From: Thioalkalivibrio sp. K90mix
GTDB taxonomy: Bacteria > Pseudomonadota > Gammaproteobacteria > Ectothiorhodospirales > Ectothiorhodospiraceae
Length of the DNA: 64,000 bases
Assembly (NCBI RefSeq): GCF_000025545.1
Contig: NC_013889.1
Span: 985,501-1,049,500, forward strand
Direction of reading: 5' to 3'
Each line of letters starts with the position of its first letter. Within the stretch, counting starts at the first letter, position 1. A model generated the notes under the pieces. It searched no databases, was not told the origin of the DNA, and was given only the letters and a program-made list of their open reading frames with translations. Positions 27,511 through 36,715 of this stretch are shown here, piece after piece. A program made the translations under genes and the position numbers.

Positions 27511-29178
27511 TCAGTCACTGTCGGCGCGGTACTTCTCGCGCAGGTAGTTGCGGATCGAGATCGCGGTCAGGTTGAGCACGATGATCAGCATCACCAGCAC
27601 CAGGGCGGTCGCGTAGACCAGCGGGCGGCCAGCCTCGACGTTCGGGCTCTGGAAACCGACGTCGAAGATATGGAAGCCCAGGTGCATGAACGCCCGGTCC
27701 AGATGCAGATAGGGGAAGTTGCCATCCAGCGGCAGGGTCGGGGCGAGCTTGACCACGCCCACCAGCATCAGGGGGGCCACTTCGCCGGCCGCCCGAGCGA
27801 CCGCGAGGATCAGCCCGGTCATCATCGCCGGCGCCGACAGCGGCACGATCAGGCGCCACAGGGTCTCGGCCTTGGTCGCGCCCAGCGCCAGCGAGCCGTG
27901 GCGGATACTGGCACCGATGCGGGTCAGGCCTTCCTCGGTGGAGACGATCACCACCGGCAGGGTCAGTAGCGCGAGCGTCAACGAGGCCCAGATGATCGCG
28001 GGCGAGCCGAAGGTTGGCGAGGGCAGGGCATCACGGAAGAAGATCTGGTCGATGTTGCCGCCGATCAGGTAGACGAAGAAACCCAGACCGAACACCCCGA
28101 ATACGATCGACGGCACACCCGCGAGGTTGTTGACCGAGATGCGGATCGTGCGCACCAGCGGGCCCTGCTTGGCGTATTCGCGCAGGTAGATCGCAGCGAG
28201 CACGCCGAACGGGGTCACCACGATGGACATCAGAATGACCATCAGCACGGTGCCGAAGATCGCCGGCAGGATGCCGCCCTCGGTGTTCGCCTCGCGCGGG
28301 TACCCGGTCATGAAGTCCCAGAAGGCGACGACATAGTGGCGCAGCTTGGCCGGCACGCTCATGTCGTTTGGCCACCAGGCGTTCACGATGCGCGAGAGCG
28401 GGATCGTCGCCTCTTGCCCGTCGGCGGCTTCCAGCACGATCGCAAAGCGGCCCAGTTCGTCACGCAGGGCGTTGCGCTCGGCCTCCAGCTCGGCGTAGCG
28501 CGCGTCCAGCTCCGCGCGTTCGGCGTCCAGCTCTTCCTGGCGCTGGCCGCGTTCTTCCAGCGACAGTTCGTCGGCCCGCTCGACACCGCGCTGGGCGATG
28601 CGCAGGCGCTCGAGGTCGAAGTTGACCCGGCCGATCTCGATGCGCTCGATGCGTTCGATCTGCTGGACCAGTTCGCGGGTCTGCGGCATGCGTTCCTCGA
28701 ACGCGGTGCGCGCCTGTTCCCCCTCGGCGACGGTTTCGCCGTCTTCCTGATATTCGCGGATGTAGCCGTAGAAATCGCCCCATTGCAGACGCTCCAGCAC
28801 CACCACGTCGCGCGGGCGTTCCCATTCGGACATGAAGTCGTCCAGGTACCACTGGAAGTCGCGGCTGTCGAGGTCGCGATTGCCGCGCTTGATCAGGTGG
28901 CGGACGACGATGTCCTGGCCTTCCGGCACGGTGAATCCAGCGTCGCGCATGGCCTGGGCGGTCATGGTCTCCGAGCGTTGCAGCTCACCCATGACGCGCC
29001 GGGGCTCGGAGTCCTGCTCCGTCTGGTATTCGAACTCGATGACCTCCGAGGGCCAGAAGAAGGACAGGCCGTTCACGGCGATCATCAGAATCAGGCCGAA
29101 GACCATCACCAGCGAGGCAGCGACTGCTCCGGCATTCAGCCAGATCCACGGGGTGCCGGATTTGAACCAACGATTCAT
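27511..29178 (-). CDS. pstA: Phosphate ABC transporter permease PstA, long form
   Basis: 555 residues against ~280-300 in E. coli. Transmembrane helix 1 is at ~13-37. A periplasmic insert of ~250 residues follows, with a Glu/Arg-rich coiled coil (about 165-250). The standard permease part from about residue 300 has PFGVLAAIYLREYAKQG, NNLAGVPSIVFGVFGLGFFV and the EAA-like loop ALGATKAETLWRLIVPLSAP. Long PstA forms are known in gammaproteobacteria. It forms the inner-membrane channel with PstC, whose stop lies 10 bp upstream. Confidence 0.95.
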   Translation of the reverse strand: MNRWFKSGTPWIWLNAGAVAASLVMVFGLILMIAVNGLSFFWPSEVIEFEYQTEQDSEPRRVMGELQRSETMTAQAMRDAGFTVPEGQDIVVRHLIKRGNRDLDSRDFQWYLDDFMSEWERPRDVVVLERLQWGDFYGYIREYQEDGETVAEGEQARTAFEERMPQTRELVQQIERIERIEIGRVNFDLERLRIAQRGVERADELSLEERGQRQEELDAERAELDARYAELEAERNALRDELGRFAIVLEAADGQEATIPLSRIVNAWWPNDMSVPAKLRHYVVAFWDFMTGYPREANTEGGILPAIFGTVLMVILMSIVVTPFGVLAAIYLREYAKQGPLVRTIRISVNNLAGVPSIVFGVFGLGFFVYLIGGNIDQIFFRDALPSPTFGSPAIIWASLTLALLTLPVVIVSTEEGLTRIGASIRHGSLALGATKAETLWRLIVPLSAPAMMTGLILAVARAAGEVAPLMLVGVVKLAPTLPLDGNFPYLHLDRAFMHLGFHIFDVGFQSPNVEAGRPLVYATALVLVMLIIVLNLTAISIRNYLREKYRADSD

Positions 29179-29188
29179 CGCTTATGCC

Positions 29189-31459
29189 TCAAAGGGAGCT
29201 GTATTTCTGGCGCAGGCGCTGGCGCACGATCTCGGCGACCGTGTTTACCGCAAAGGTCAGCGCGAACAGGACCAGGGCGGCCAGGAACAGGATGCGGAAG
29301 TGGGTGCTGCCGACGGCGGCCTCCGGCATCTCCACCGCGATGTTCGCGGAGAGCGTGCGCATGCCCTCGAAGATGTTGAAGTTGACCACCGGCGAGTTGC
29401 CGGTCGCCATCAGTACGATCATGGTCTCGCCCACCGCGCGGCCGAAGCCGATCATCACCGCCGAGAAAATGCCGGGGCTGGCGGTCAGCAGCACCACGCG
29501 CACCACCGTTTGCCACGGGGTCGCGCCCAGGGCCAGCGAGCCCTGCGTCAGGTGCTTGGGCACGTTGAACACCGCGTCCTCGGAGATCGAGTAGATCGTC
29601 GGGATGACCGCGAAGCCCATCGCGATACCGATCACGAGCGCATTGCGCTGGTCGTAGGTGATGCCGTGATCGGTCAGCCACTGGCGGGCATCGCCACCGA
29701 ACATCCAGACCTCGATCAGCGGGCTCATGGAGACGGAGAACCCGCCGATCGCCAGGATCACGGGGATCAGGATCGCGGCCTCCCAGCCGGCGGGCACGAG
29801 GTTGCGCAGGTTCTCCGGAAGCACCCGTGTCCACAGGAACGCGGCGGCCAGCATGCCCAGCGGCATCAGGATCAGGATGCTGGCGATCGCCGGCAGGTTG
29901 GCCTCGATGAACGGGGCCAGCCACAGCCCGGCGAGGAAGCCGAGGATGACCGTCGGCAGAGCCTCCATCAGTTCGATCGAGGGCTTGGTGATGCTGCGCA
30001 TGCGCCGTGACATGAAATAGGCGCTGTAGATCGCCCCCATGATCGCCAGTGGCGTGGCGAACAGCATCGCGTAGAAGGCGGCCTTGATGGTGCCGATGGT
30101 CAGCGGCACCAGCGAGAATTTCGGCTCGAACTCGTCGGTGGCGGAGGACGACTGCCAGACGTAGTCGGTCCCGGAGCGTCCCTCGTACCAGACCTTCTGC
30201 CACAGCACGTGGAAGGAGACCTCCGGGTGCGGGTTCGACAGATCCTGCAGATGCCAGGTCTCGTGATCGTCGATTCCGATCAGCAGGCGGTTGCGCGGGT
30301 CGACATACACCCGGTGCAGTGGCTGGTCGGTGATCTGGCGTTCGATCAGGGTCCGCTGCGAGGTGGAATAGTGAATCTTCACCTCGCCCTGATCGTCGGC
30401 GGTCAGGAAGCCCTTGCGGATGTATTCCGGCTGGATGTTGCGGATCGCGCCGGCGTGCGAGGGAAAGTCGCGCACCCGGGTGATGCGGTTCACGTTGTCG
30501 TCGTCGCGTACCAGCATGTACTGGGAGACCGTGCCGTCGGAGCCCCCGACGATGATGGAGACCGTGCCCAGCAGATACTCCAGCGAGGTTACCTCGGCAT
30601 CATCGCCGCGGATCACGCGCTTGCTGTCGACCAGGCTGGCGCGTGAGGGGTTATTGATGTCGAAGAAGTGCAGCTGCCCCTGGTCGTCGCCGACCAGCAT
30701 GTGGCGGCCGGTGATATCCAGCAGAATGCGGGTCGGCGTCGCGCCATCCGGGAGCGAGGGCAGGTCGTAGGCCGATCGTCGCACTTCGGTCTCGCCCGTC
30801 ATCATCGAGGTGCGTTTCTCGAAGCGCACCAGCTTCAGATCGCCGTCTTGTGTTGCGGCTGCGACGCGGATGCCGCTGGAGCCGCGCTGTATCCCAACCA
30901 CCGAGATCGCGCGGCCGTCGTCGTCCACGTCCAGCAGCGCGGAGTCCTCGTCCCCCAGGGGGTACACCAGGCCCGGGTCGTACAGACGGCCTTCGGGACT
31001 GAAACGCTCGTTGTATTCGTACTCGATGGCCAGTACCTGCCCGTTGTCCAGGCCCGCGGCCACCAGGCGCGTGCGCGGCTCGGCGGCACTGAAGCTCGTG
31101 ACCTGCACATCCTCCGGGATCGGTAGCGACTCTTCTTTCACGATGTCGCCGCTGTAGGGGCGGAAGAAGAGGGCGCGTCGGTCTTCGGTGAGGCGCACCG
31201 CCATCTCGCGATGGCGGTTCACCGCGAGATGGATGGTCTGCGTGTCGGCACCGCCGGGAGCCGCGTACTCGGTGCGTGGTTCCAGAGTCGCCCCCTGGAA
31301 CATCGGCAGCGTTTCGCTGGCGAGATACACGAACATCAGGGTCAGGGCACCAATCACGGCCACACCGAAAAAGCCGATGGTGTAACGGGCGGTGCGGTCC
31401 TTGGTGCGACGCCAGCGCTGGAAGCGGCCGAGCGTCGAGGTGGCGGATAGGCTGGACAT
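29189..31459 (-). CDS. pstC: Phosphate ABC transporter permease PstC, long form
   Basis: 756 residues against ~320 in E. coli. One transmembrane helix (~27-48) is followed by a large periplasmic region (about 50-450) with repeated strand patterns like a beta-propeller (for example ITGRHMLVGDDQGQLHFFDI, GSDGTVSQYMLV, TADDQGEVKIHY). The permease proper follows from ~465 (KAAFYAMLFATPLAIMGAIY; EALPTVILGFLAGLWLAPF; LALGATPWQTVVRVVL). Long PstC with long PstA is a known pairing. A PHO box at 31521-31557 gives pstCAB its own promoter, separate from pstS. Confidence 0.95.
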   Translation of the reverse strand: MSSLSATSTLGRFQRWRRTKDRTARYTIGFFGVAVIGALTLMFVYLASETLPMFQGATLEPRTEYAAPGGADTQTIHLAVNRHREMAVRLTEDRRALFFRPYSGDIVKEESLPIPEDVQVTSFSAAEPRTRLVAAGLDNGQVLAIEYEYNERFSPEGRLYDPGLVYPLGDEDSALLDVDDDGRAISVVGIQRGSSGIRVAAATQDGDLKLVRFEKRTSMMTGETEVRRSAYDLPSLPDGATPTRILLDITGRHMLVGDDQGQLHFFDINNPSRASLVDSKRVIRGDDAEVTSLEYLLGTVSIIVGGSDGTVSQYMLVRDDDNVNRITRVRDFPSHAGAIRNIQPEYIRKGFLTADDQGEVKIHYSTSQRTLIERQITDQPLHRVYVDPRNRLLIGIDDHETWHLQDLSNPHPEVSFHVLWQKVWYEGRSGTDYVWQSSSATDEFEPKFSLVPLTIGTIKAAFYAMLFATPLAIMGAIYSAYFMSRRMRSITKPSIELMEALPTVILGFLAGLWLAPFIEANLPAIASILILMPLGMLAAAFLWTRVLPENLRNLVPAGWEAAILIPVILAIGGFSVSMSPLIEVWMFGGDARQWLTDHGITYDQRNALVIGIAMGFAVIPTIYSISEDAVFNVPKHLTQGSLALGATPWQTVVRVVLLTASPGIFSAVMIGFGRAVGETMIVLMATGNSPVVNFNIFEGMRTLSANIAVEMPEAAVGSTHFRILFLAALVLFALTFAVNTVAEIVRQRLRQKYSSL

Positions 31460-31520
31460 TCAGGGTCCCCTGATGCGGCGGGTGTAAGGTGCAACTGGCC
31501 GGCATGCTACGGCCGCTTCA

Positions 31521-31557
31521 TGACAGAGACGTGACAGCCATGTGACGGACGGTTGAA
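31521..31557 (-). promoter_or_regulatory. PHO box array before pstC
   Basis: On the minus strand TGTCA-type elements recur exactly every 11 bp (plus-strand TGAC at 31521, 31532 and 31543, with a degenerate TGAA at 31554). They form CGTCACATGGC TGTCACGTCTC TGTCAT, the arrangement bound by PhoB. The array ends about 62 bp before the pstC ATG. Confidence 0.85.
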
Positions 31558-31601
31558 CGCTTTATTGCGGGTCGATCGGTCTGCCCGTATGGAGTGCGCA
31601 C

Positions 31602-31629
31602 AAAAAACCGGACCCCGCGAGGGATCCGG
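31602..31629 (-). terminator. Intrinsic terminator of pstS
   Basis: Read on the minus strand, CCGGATCCC and GGGGTCCGG pair closely, followed by six T. It lies 37 bp after the pstS stop and before the pstC PHO box, so pstS and pstC are separate transcription units apart from read-through. Confidence 0.88.
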
Positions 31630-31666
31630 TTCGGGCCATCCGGAGATGGCCTGAGCGGGACCGGGA

Positions 31667-32641
31667 TTATTCCAGACCGAGGTTCTTGCGCTCGCGTTCG
31701 GCCACGGCGGCCGGCAGCGGGATGAACCCGTCACGCACCACGACTTCCTGACCTTCCTTCGACAGCACCATCCTCAGGAACTCGGCCGCGCGCGGGGTCA
31801 GGCCGTCTTCCGGGTGCTTGTTGACCATCACGTACAGGAAGCGGGCCAGCGGGTAGTCGCCGGAGGAGGCGTTGTCCGCAGTCGGCTCGTAGTACTCGCC
31901 CTCATTCTCGCCCAGCGGGACAGCGCGCACGCCGGAGGTCATGTAGCCGATACCGGAGTAGCCAATGCCGTTCAGGGACTCGGAGACACCCTGGACCACC
32001 GAGGCGGAGCCGGGCTGTTCGTTGATGGCATCCTTGAAGTCGCCGTCGCACAGGGCGTGCTGGCGAAAGAAGCCGTAAGTCCCGGAGACGGCATTACGGC
32101 TGTACAGCGTAATGTCGCGATTTTCCCAGGAGCCGTCGAGGCCGACCTGGCCCCAGCGGGTGATGTCCTCGGCACCACCGCAGCGACGGGTGGAGGAGAA
32201 GATCGCATCGACCTGTTCGATGGTCAGGCCCTCGATCGGGTTGTCGCGGTTCACGTACACGGCGATGGTGTCGATCGCGACCGGCACGGCCGTCATCTCG
32301 TAGCCATGGCGCTGTTCGAACTCGGCGTGTTCACTGTCACGCGGCATGCGCGACATCGGGCCGAAGTCGGCGGTGCCCTCGGTCAGGGCGGGCGGTGCGG
32401 TCGAGGTGCCGGCGCCCTGGATCTGGACGTTGACGTTCGGGTAGAAGTTCTGGAACTCCTCGGCCCACAGCGTCATCAGGTTGTTCAGGGTGTCGGAGCC
32501 GATGCTCGACAGGTTGCCGGAAATCCCGGAGACCGCCTCATAGGCCGGGATGTCGGCATCGACTTCGGCAGAGGCGGTAAACGGCGTAATGGCCATTGCA
32601 GTGGCGGTGGCCAGGGCCAGAAGGCTGCGCTTCAACAACAT
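31667..32641 (-). CDS. pstS: Phosphate-binding periplasmic protein PstS
   Basis: 324 residues from ATG 32641, with a Sec signal peptide ending near TASAEVDADIP. Phosphate-binding loops are recognisable: SSIGSDTLNNLMTLW, GAGTSTAPPALTEGTADFGPMSR and SRNAVSGTYGFFRQHAL. It captures phosphate for PstCAB. A four-repeat PHO box (32717-32753) lies upstream and a terminator downstream, allowing high expression of the binding protein. The longer frame upstream of 32641 runs through the PHO box and is not coding. Confidence 0.96.
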   Translation of the reverse strand: MLLKRSLLALATATAMAITPFTASAEVDADIPAYEAVSGISGNLSSIGSDTLNNLMTLWAEEFQNFYPNVNVQIQGAGTSTAPPALTEGTADFGPMSRMPRDSEHAEFEQRHGYEMTAVPVAIDTIAVYVNRDNPIEGLTIEQVDAIFSSTRRCGGAEDITRWGQVGLDGSWENRDITLYSRNAVSGTYGFFRQHALCDGDFKDAINEQPGSASVVQGVSESLNGIGYSGIGYMTSGVRAVPLGENEGEYYEPTADNASSGDYPLARFLYVMVNKHPEDGLTPRAAEFLRMVLSKEGQEVVVRDGFIPLPAAVAERERKNLGLE

Positions 32642-32716
32642 GGGAATCTCCCCTTGAATGGAATTCTTGCAAGGACGCTTCAAGCGACCTTGGTGGGGAA
32701 TTATGCGCAGCCGGGT

Positions 32717-32753
32717 TGACGCTCCTGTGACGGGTGTGTGACAGCCGTGTGAC
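32717..32753 (-). promoter_or_regulatory. PHO box array before pstS (four phased repeats)
   Basis: Plus-strand TGAC occurs at 32717, 32728, 32739 and 32750, exactly 11 bp apart. On the minus strand it reads TGTCACACGGC TGTCACACACC CGTCACAGGAG CGTCAA. This is the clearest PhoB site in the window, ~76 bp before the pstS ATG and just after the phoR stop. Confidence 0.92.
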
Positions 32754-32764
32754 ATCGCATGGCG

Positions 32765-34087
32765 TCAGTTTTTGGCGGACTCGGTGGGTTCGATGCGGGT
32801 AATCGACAGCGGGAACAGGCAGGTGAAGCGCGTGCCGCGACCGACCTGGCTGTCGATCTCCAGATGTCCGCCGTGGCGCGCGAGTACATGCTTGACGATG
32901 GCCAGTCCGAGCCCGGTCCCGCCGCGGCGCTGGTCGCGGCCGGCATCTACGCGGTAGAAGCGTTCGGTCAGGCGGTGGAGGTGGTGGCGGGCAATCCCCG
33001 GGCCCTCGTCGATCACGCTCAGGCGAGCCCCGTCCGCGTCGGATTGCCAGCGGAGCTCGATGCGGGTCCCGGCCGGGGTGTACTTGACCGCATTGAACAG
33101 CAGGTTGGCGAAGGCCGAGCGCAGTTCGTTCTCGGCGCCTCGCAATTCGAGCCCGGCCCGGGCGTGGATCTCGATCCGGTGGTGCTGGTCGCCGGAGAGC
33201 AGTTCGGCCTCATCTTTCAGCGTTTCCAGCATGGCGCCGACATCGACCCATTGTGGCGGGCCCTTCGGGCTGCCGGTTTCCAGGCGGGAGAGGGTCAGCA
33301 GGTCGTCGACCAGCAGCTTCATGCGTTCGGACTGCTCCCGCAGCAGTTTCACCGACCTGGCCTTGTCGGGCTGATCGGCCAGTTCGTCCTCCAGCGTCTC
33401 GACAACGCCGTAGAGCACGGTCAGCGGCGTGCGCAATTCGTGCGAGACGTTCGCAATGAAGTCGCGCCGCATCACTTCCAGTCGGTGCAGATGCGTGGTG
33501 TCCCGCGCCAGCAGCAGGAACTGTGCATCGCCGTAGGGCACCAGGCGAAACTCCAGCTGCTGGTCGTCGTGGAGCGGGGAGGCCGTGGTCACGCTGCCCG
33601 GTGTGGTGCGCGCGCTCTCCATGAATGCGATGAATGCCGGGTTGCGCAGCAGGTGGGTGATGCGCTGGCCCTCGTCGTCCGGCCAGTTCAGCCCCAGCAG
33701 TTGCGTGGCCATCTCGTTCAGCCATTCGATGCGCAGATCGTCATTCAGAACCACGACCGCGTCCGGCATCGCCCGGGCCGAGTCGCGATAGCGCTCGAGG
33801 TACTGGCGCAGCCGGTGCACACGATGTTCGTGGCGCCGGCGGCGGCGGTAGAGATGATCGAAGGCCAGCCCCCACAGCCCACGCACGTCCGGTGGTTCGC
33901 TGCGCCCGCCCTGGCGCAGCCAGCGCTCCAGCAGCAACAGATGCGACAGGTTCCAGAACAGGGCCGCTCCCAGCAGGAACGCGATCGTGGCCCAGAATTG
34001 CCCCATGCTCCAGCCGAGCAGCGCGATCGGGACACCGACCAGCAGGGTGCCCGCGATGACGCCGGGCCAGGGGTTGCGTGATTGCAT
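32765..34087 (-). CDS. phoR: Phosphate regulon sensor histidine kinase PhoR
   Basis: 440 residues. Two N-terminal hydrophobic segments (about 8-50) are followed by a basic linker, a PAS domain (about 95-200: AMPDAVVVLNDDLRIEWLNE), the dimerisation/phosphoacceptor domain (DFIANVSHELRTPLTVLYG, phospho-His) and an HATPase_c domain (N box LLFNAVKYTP, then DEGPGIARHHLHRLTERFYR and GGTGLGLAIVKHV). The lack of a real periplasmic domain is typical: PhoR senses through PstSCAB and PhoU. It starts 45 bp after phoB. Confidence 0.96.
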   Translation of the reverse strand: MQSRNPWPGVIAGTLLVGVPIALLGWSMGQFWATIAFLLGAALFWNLSHLLLLERWLRQGGRSEPPDVRGLWGLAFDHLYRRRRRHEHRVHRLRQYLERYRDSARAMPDAVVVLNDDLRIEWLNEMATQLLGLNWPDDEGQRITHLLRNPAFIAFMESARTTPGSVTTASPLHDDQQLEFRLVPYGDAQFLLLARDTTHLHRLEVMRRDFIANVSHELRTPLTVLYGVVETLEDELADQPDKARSVKLLREQSERMKLLVDDLLTLSRLETGSPKGPPQWVDVGAMLETLKDEAELLSGDQHHRIEIHARAGLELRGAENELRSAFANLLFNAVKYTPAGTRIELRWQSDADGARLSVIDEGPGIARHHLHRLTERFYRVDAGRDQRRGGTGLGLAIVKHVLARHGGHLEIDSQVGRGTRFTCLFPLSITRIEPTESAKN

Positions 34088-34132
34088 CGGACGACCGAGT
34101 GGGGTGATTGGAGGTCGCGGTGTCGGCCGCGA

Positions 34133-34822
34133 TCAGGGAGTCTGGGAGAAACGGTACCCCGATCCGCGTACGGTTTGCACGAGGTGGTCGTGCCCGGTCA
34201 GCGCCAGTGCCTTGCGCAGGCGCCGGATGTGTACATCCACGGTGCGTTCCTCGACGTACACATTGGTGCCCCATACCTGGTCGAGCAGCTGGCCGCGGGT
34301 GAATACGCGGTCCTGGTGGGTCATGAAGAAGTGCAGGAGGTTGTATTCGGTCGGGCCCATCGATAGCGCCTCTCCGTGGCCGCTCACGCGGTGCGAGACC
34401 GGGTCCAGGCGCAGACCCTCGACCTCCACTGGTTCTTCGCTGGTGATCGGGGCGGTACGCCGCAGTACCGCCTTGATGCGGGCAACCAGTTCGCGCGGCG
34501 AGAACGGTTTGGTCACGTAGTCGTCGGTACCCACGTCCAGCCCGCGGACGCGGTCTTCTTCTTCGCCGCGGGCAGTCAGCATAATGATCGGGATGTCCTT
34601 GGTGATCGGGCTGGCCTTCAGCGTGCGCGCCCAGTCGAGGCCGCTGGTATCCGGCAGCATCCAGTCGAGCAGGATCAGATCGGGTGGGTCTTCCAGCAGC
34701 AGGCCTTTGGCAGCGCGAACATCGCCAGCCTCTCGCACCGCGTATCCGGCCTTGTGCAGCGGCAGCTGGAGCATTTCGCGGATTGCGGTGTCATCCTCGA
34801 CCAGCAGAATCTTCACAGCCAT
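34133..34822 (-). CDS. phoB: Phosphate regulon response regulator PhoB
   Basis: 229 residues. The receiver domain (1-120) carries the phospho-Asp in [20 protein letters not shown]. The OmpR-type winged helix (~130-229) has [20 protein letters not shown] and [12 protein letters not shown]. It binds the PHO boxes found in front of itself, pstS, pstC and probably ppk1. Three phased 11-bp repeats upstream (34858-34883) suggest autoregulation. phoB is first, then phoR. Confidence 0.97.
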   Translation of the reverse strand: MAVKILLVEDDTAIREMLQLPLHKAGYAVREAGDVRAAKGLLLEDPPDLILLDWMLPDTSGLDWARTLKASPITKDIPIIMLTARGEEEDRVRGLDVGTDDYVTKPFSPRELVARIKAVLRRTAPITSEEPVEVEGLRLDPVSHRVSGHGEALSMGPTEYNLLHFFMTHQDRVFTRGQLLDQVWGTNVYVEERTVDVHIRRLRKALALTGHDHLVQTVRGSGYRFSQTP

Positions 34823-34857
34823 GACCCATTCCCGAGTTCAGGATGCCCTGCATTAGA

Positions 34858-34883
34858 TAACAGGGATGTTACAGCTGTGTGAC
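34858..34883 (-). promoter_or_regulatory. PHO box before phoB
   Basis: On the minus strand CGTCACACAGC TGTAACATCCC TGTTAT gives three TGTCA-like elements in 11-bp register (plus-strand anchors at 34858, 34869 and 34880), ending 36 bp before the phoB ATG. Two of the three carry substitutions, so binding may be weaker than at pstS. Confidence 0.75.
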
Positions 34884-34928
34884 GGCGGGGGGAGCGGCCC
34901 GATGCAGGAATGCGTCGAGCCTGAGGCC

Positions 34929-35732
34929 CTACCCGGCCTTGAGAGCCCTGTTCTGGGCGTGCAGTTCGAACCGCTCGGAGCCCTCGAGCAGGACCATACG
35001 GCTGGCATGCCGCGACTGCTGGAGTTGCTGGCGGATGGCCCGTTCGTGCCCGGGTTTCAGGTGCGTGATGGCGATCCGTGGCTGGTGACGGAGCGCATCC
35101 AAGTCATCCGCGAGGCGGTGCGGGGTGTAATGCTTGGCGAGATCGGCCATGCCGTCCATTTCGTCCGGCAGCCCTGACTCGATCATCAGCAGATCCAGAT
35201 AGGGCAGCGCGTTCAAGGCCTCCCACAGGGCCTCGGACGACGAAGTGTCCCCGGTGAAGGCAAAGCCCACACCGTCGTTGTGCATCACGCCATAGCCAAT
35301 GGCGGGCACCGTGTGCAAGGCGGGCAGGGTATGAACCTCGCGCAATCCGATGGACACCTGCTGATCGGGCCGGATCGGTCGAAACTGCAGCAGTGGTTGC
35401 TCGGGGGACGGGAGACAGGTGAAGTCGGGCCAGATGACCCAGTTGAACACATGCTCGCGCAGGGCCTTCAAGGTGGGCGGTAGCGCGTGGATCTGGATGG
35501 GGGGCGCGTTCGATGAATACACCATGTCCGCGAGCATCGGCAGAAAACCGATGTGGTCGAGGTGCGAATGGGTCAGAAATACGTGACGGATTTTTTGTAA
35601 TTCGCCCAGAGTCAGGTCGCCGACCCCACTACCGGCGTCGATCAGGATATCTTCGTCGATCAGGATCGATGTCGTGCGGCGGTTGGGGCCGATGCCGCCG
35701 CTGGCGCCCAATATGCGGACAGAGAGACTCAT
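34929..35732 (-). CDS. Metallo-beta-lactamase-fold hydrolase, class II cAMP phosphodiesterase-like
   Basis: 267 residues from ATG 35732. The metal motif is FLTHSHLDHIGFLPML (HxHxDH); a second His/Asp region is FAFTGDTSS, and a late His lies in RIAITHLKPGHE. The LILSGPGGIGPN-like start (VRILGASGGIGPNRRTTS), the long insert after the HxHxDH motif and the ITHLKPGHE motif resemble class II 3',5'-cyclic nucleotide phosphodiesterases. The substrate is not proven. It is transcribed towards phoB but lacks a PHO box. Confidence 0.82.
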   Translation of the reverse strand: MSLSVRILGASGGIGPNRRTTSILIDEDILIDAGSGVGDLTLGELQKIRHVFLTHSHLDHIGFLPMLADMVYSSNAPPIQIHALPPTLKALREHVFNWVIWPDFTCLPSPEQPLLQFRPIRPDQQVSIGLREVHTLPALHTVPAIGYGVMHNDGVGFAFTGDTSSSEALWEALNALPYLDLLMIESGLPDEMDGMADLAKHYTPHRLADDLDALRHQPRIAITHLKPGHERAIRQQLQQSRHASRMVLLEGSERFELHAQNRALKAG

Positions 35733-36070
35733 GCGGGATCTGACTGCAACTGAAAGTTGTGAATGTCTCGGCAGACCATGCGGCAGAGACGCCTCCTTGG
35801 AGAGACGGTAGCTACGACGGATTTCCGACGTATTTCTAACATACGTTAAGGCTAGATCAAGTCTAAGCGTGTTTGACGTGACCTGCACCACGAAAATGGC
35901 ACCTGTGGTCGCGCAACGGCTGAAAAAGGTGCTAGGCATCGCGTTTTCCACCCGATTCCGGGCCCGTGCAGAAACGCGGGATGGGATTAGTAACGTCGCT
36001 TGGTCAGCCCGGGCAAGGGCGCCCGGCAGCGATCACGCGTCTGTCTCTTCCCGCGCTCGTCGGGAGTTGC
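35733..36070. other. Non-coding stretch upstream of the tRNA gene
   Basis: About 340 bp with no convincing gene. It must hold the promoter of the leftward metallo-beta-lactamase gene (an AT-richer stretch near 35820-35865) and, at its right end, the tRNA promoter. No repeat or conserved RNA was recognised. Confidence 0.5.
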
Positions 36071-36076
36071 TAGAAT
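36048..36076 (+). promoter_or_regulatory. Probable sigma-70 promoter of tRNA-Ala
   Basis: TAGAAT at 36071-36076 is a good -10 box; the -35 position (TTCCCG, 36048-36053, 17-bp spacer) is weak. A GC-rich discriminator (GCGCGCC) follows, as in stringently controlled stable-RNA promoters. The predicted start would be only a few bases before the tRNA. Confidence 0.6.
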
Positions 36077-36089
36077 GCGCGCCTTGATT

Positions 36090-36165
<76 letters not shown>

Positions 36166-36174
36166 CATTCCCAG

Positions 36175-36204
36175 AAAAAAGGCCTGCGTTTGCAGGCCTT
36201 TTTT
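36175..36204. terminator. Bidirectional terminator between tRNA-Ala and cynS
   Basis: GGCCTGC and GCAGGCC form a 7-bp stem with a 4-base loop, flanked by six A on the left and six T on the right. It can end both the tRNA transcript (plus) and the cyanase operon (minus). Confidence 0.92.
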
Positions 36205-36228
36205 CGTTTGTGGCTAGGCGCAGGGGCG

Positions 36229-36675
36229 CTACCAACTCTTGTAGGGCAGGAATTTCCCGTTCCAGGTGATCTTGACGCGGTCGCCCTTCGGGTCCTCGAC
36301 CTTGTCGATGTCCATGGTGAAGTCGATCGCGCTCATGATGCCGTCGCCGAACTTCTCGTGGATCAGCGCCTTCATGGTGTCGCCGTAGACATTGATGGCT
36401 TCGTAGAAGCGGTAGATCACCGGGTCGGTCGGGATGGTCTTGTCCCAGTGCTTGTGCGGGAAGGCCTGCAGCGCCTGGGCGACCTCGGGCCCGAGGCCGA
36501 GAAAACTTGCGAGCCTTTCGGCCTGGTCTGCCTCGAGGTGGTTCATCCCATAGCAGGCGGAGGTCACATAAACCTCGTGGAGGCCGGTGGCCTCGGCGAT
36601 CGCGGCCCAGGTGGTGTCGCGGTTCTCCTTTGCCTCGAGGATGGTGGTGGTCATGGCGGTCTTGCTGAGACTCAT
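36229..36675 (-). CDS. cynS: Cyanate hydratase (cyanase)
   Basis: 148 residues (141 if ATG 36654 is used). Cyanase converts cyanate and bicarbonate to ammonium and CO2, detoxifying cyanate and supplying nitrogen. The catalytic triad is visible: Arg 89 and Glu 92 in [17 protein letters not shown], and Ser 115 in [10 protein letters not shown]. The N-terminal helical domain ([16 protein letters not shown]) and C-terminal GKFLPYKSW are also typical. It is the last gene of the operon after an NrtA-type ABC transporter (41 bp from the ATPase gene), so the transporter probably imports cyanate. Confidence 0.96.
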   Translation of the reverse strand: MSLSKTAMTTTILEAKENRDTTWAAIAEATGLHEVYVTSACYGMNHLEADQAERLASFLGLGPEVAQALQAFPHKHWDKTIPTDPVIYRFYEAINVYGDTMKALIHEKFGDGIMSAIDFTMDIDKVEDPKGDRVKITWNGKFLPYKSW

Positions 36676-36715
36676 CGGGTAAGTCCTCTTGGTCGTATTG
36701 GTGGATTAATGGTGT

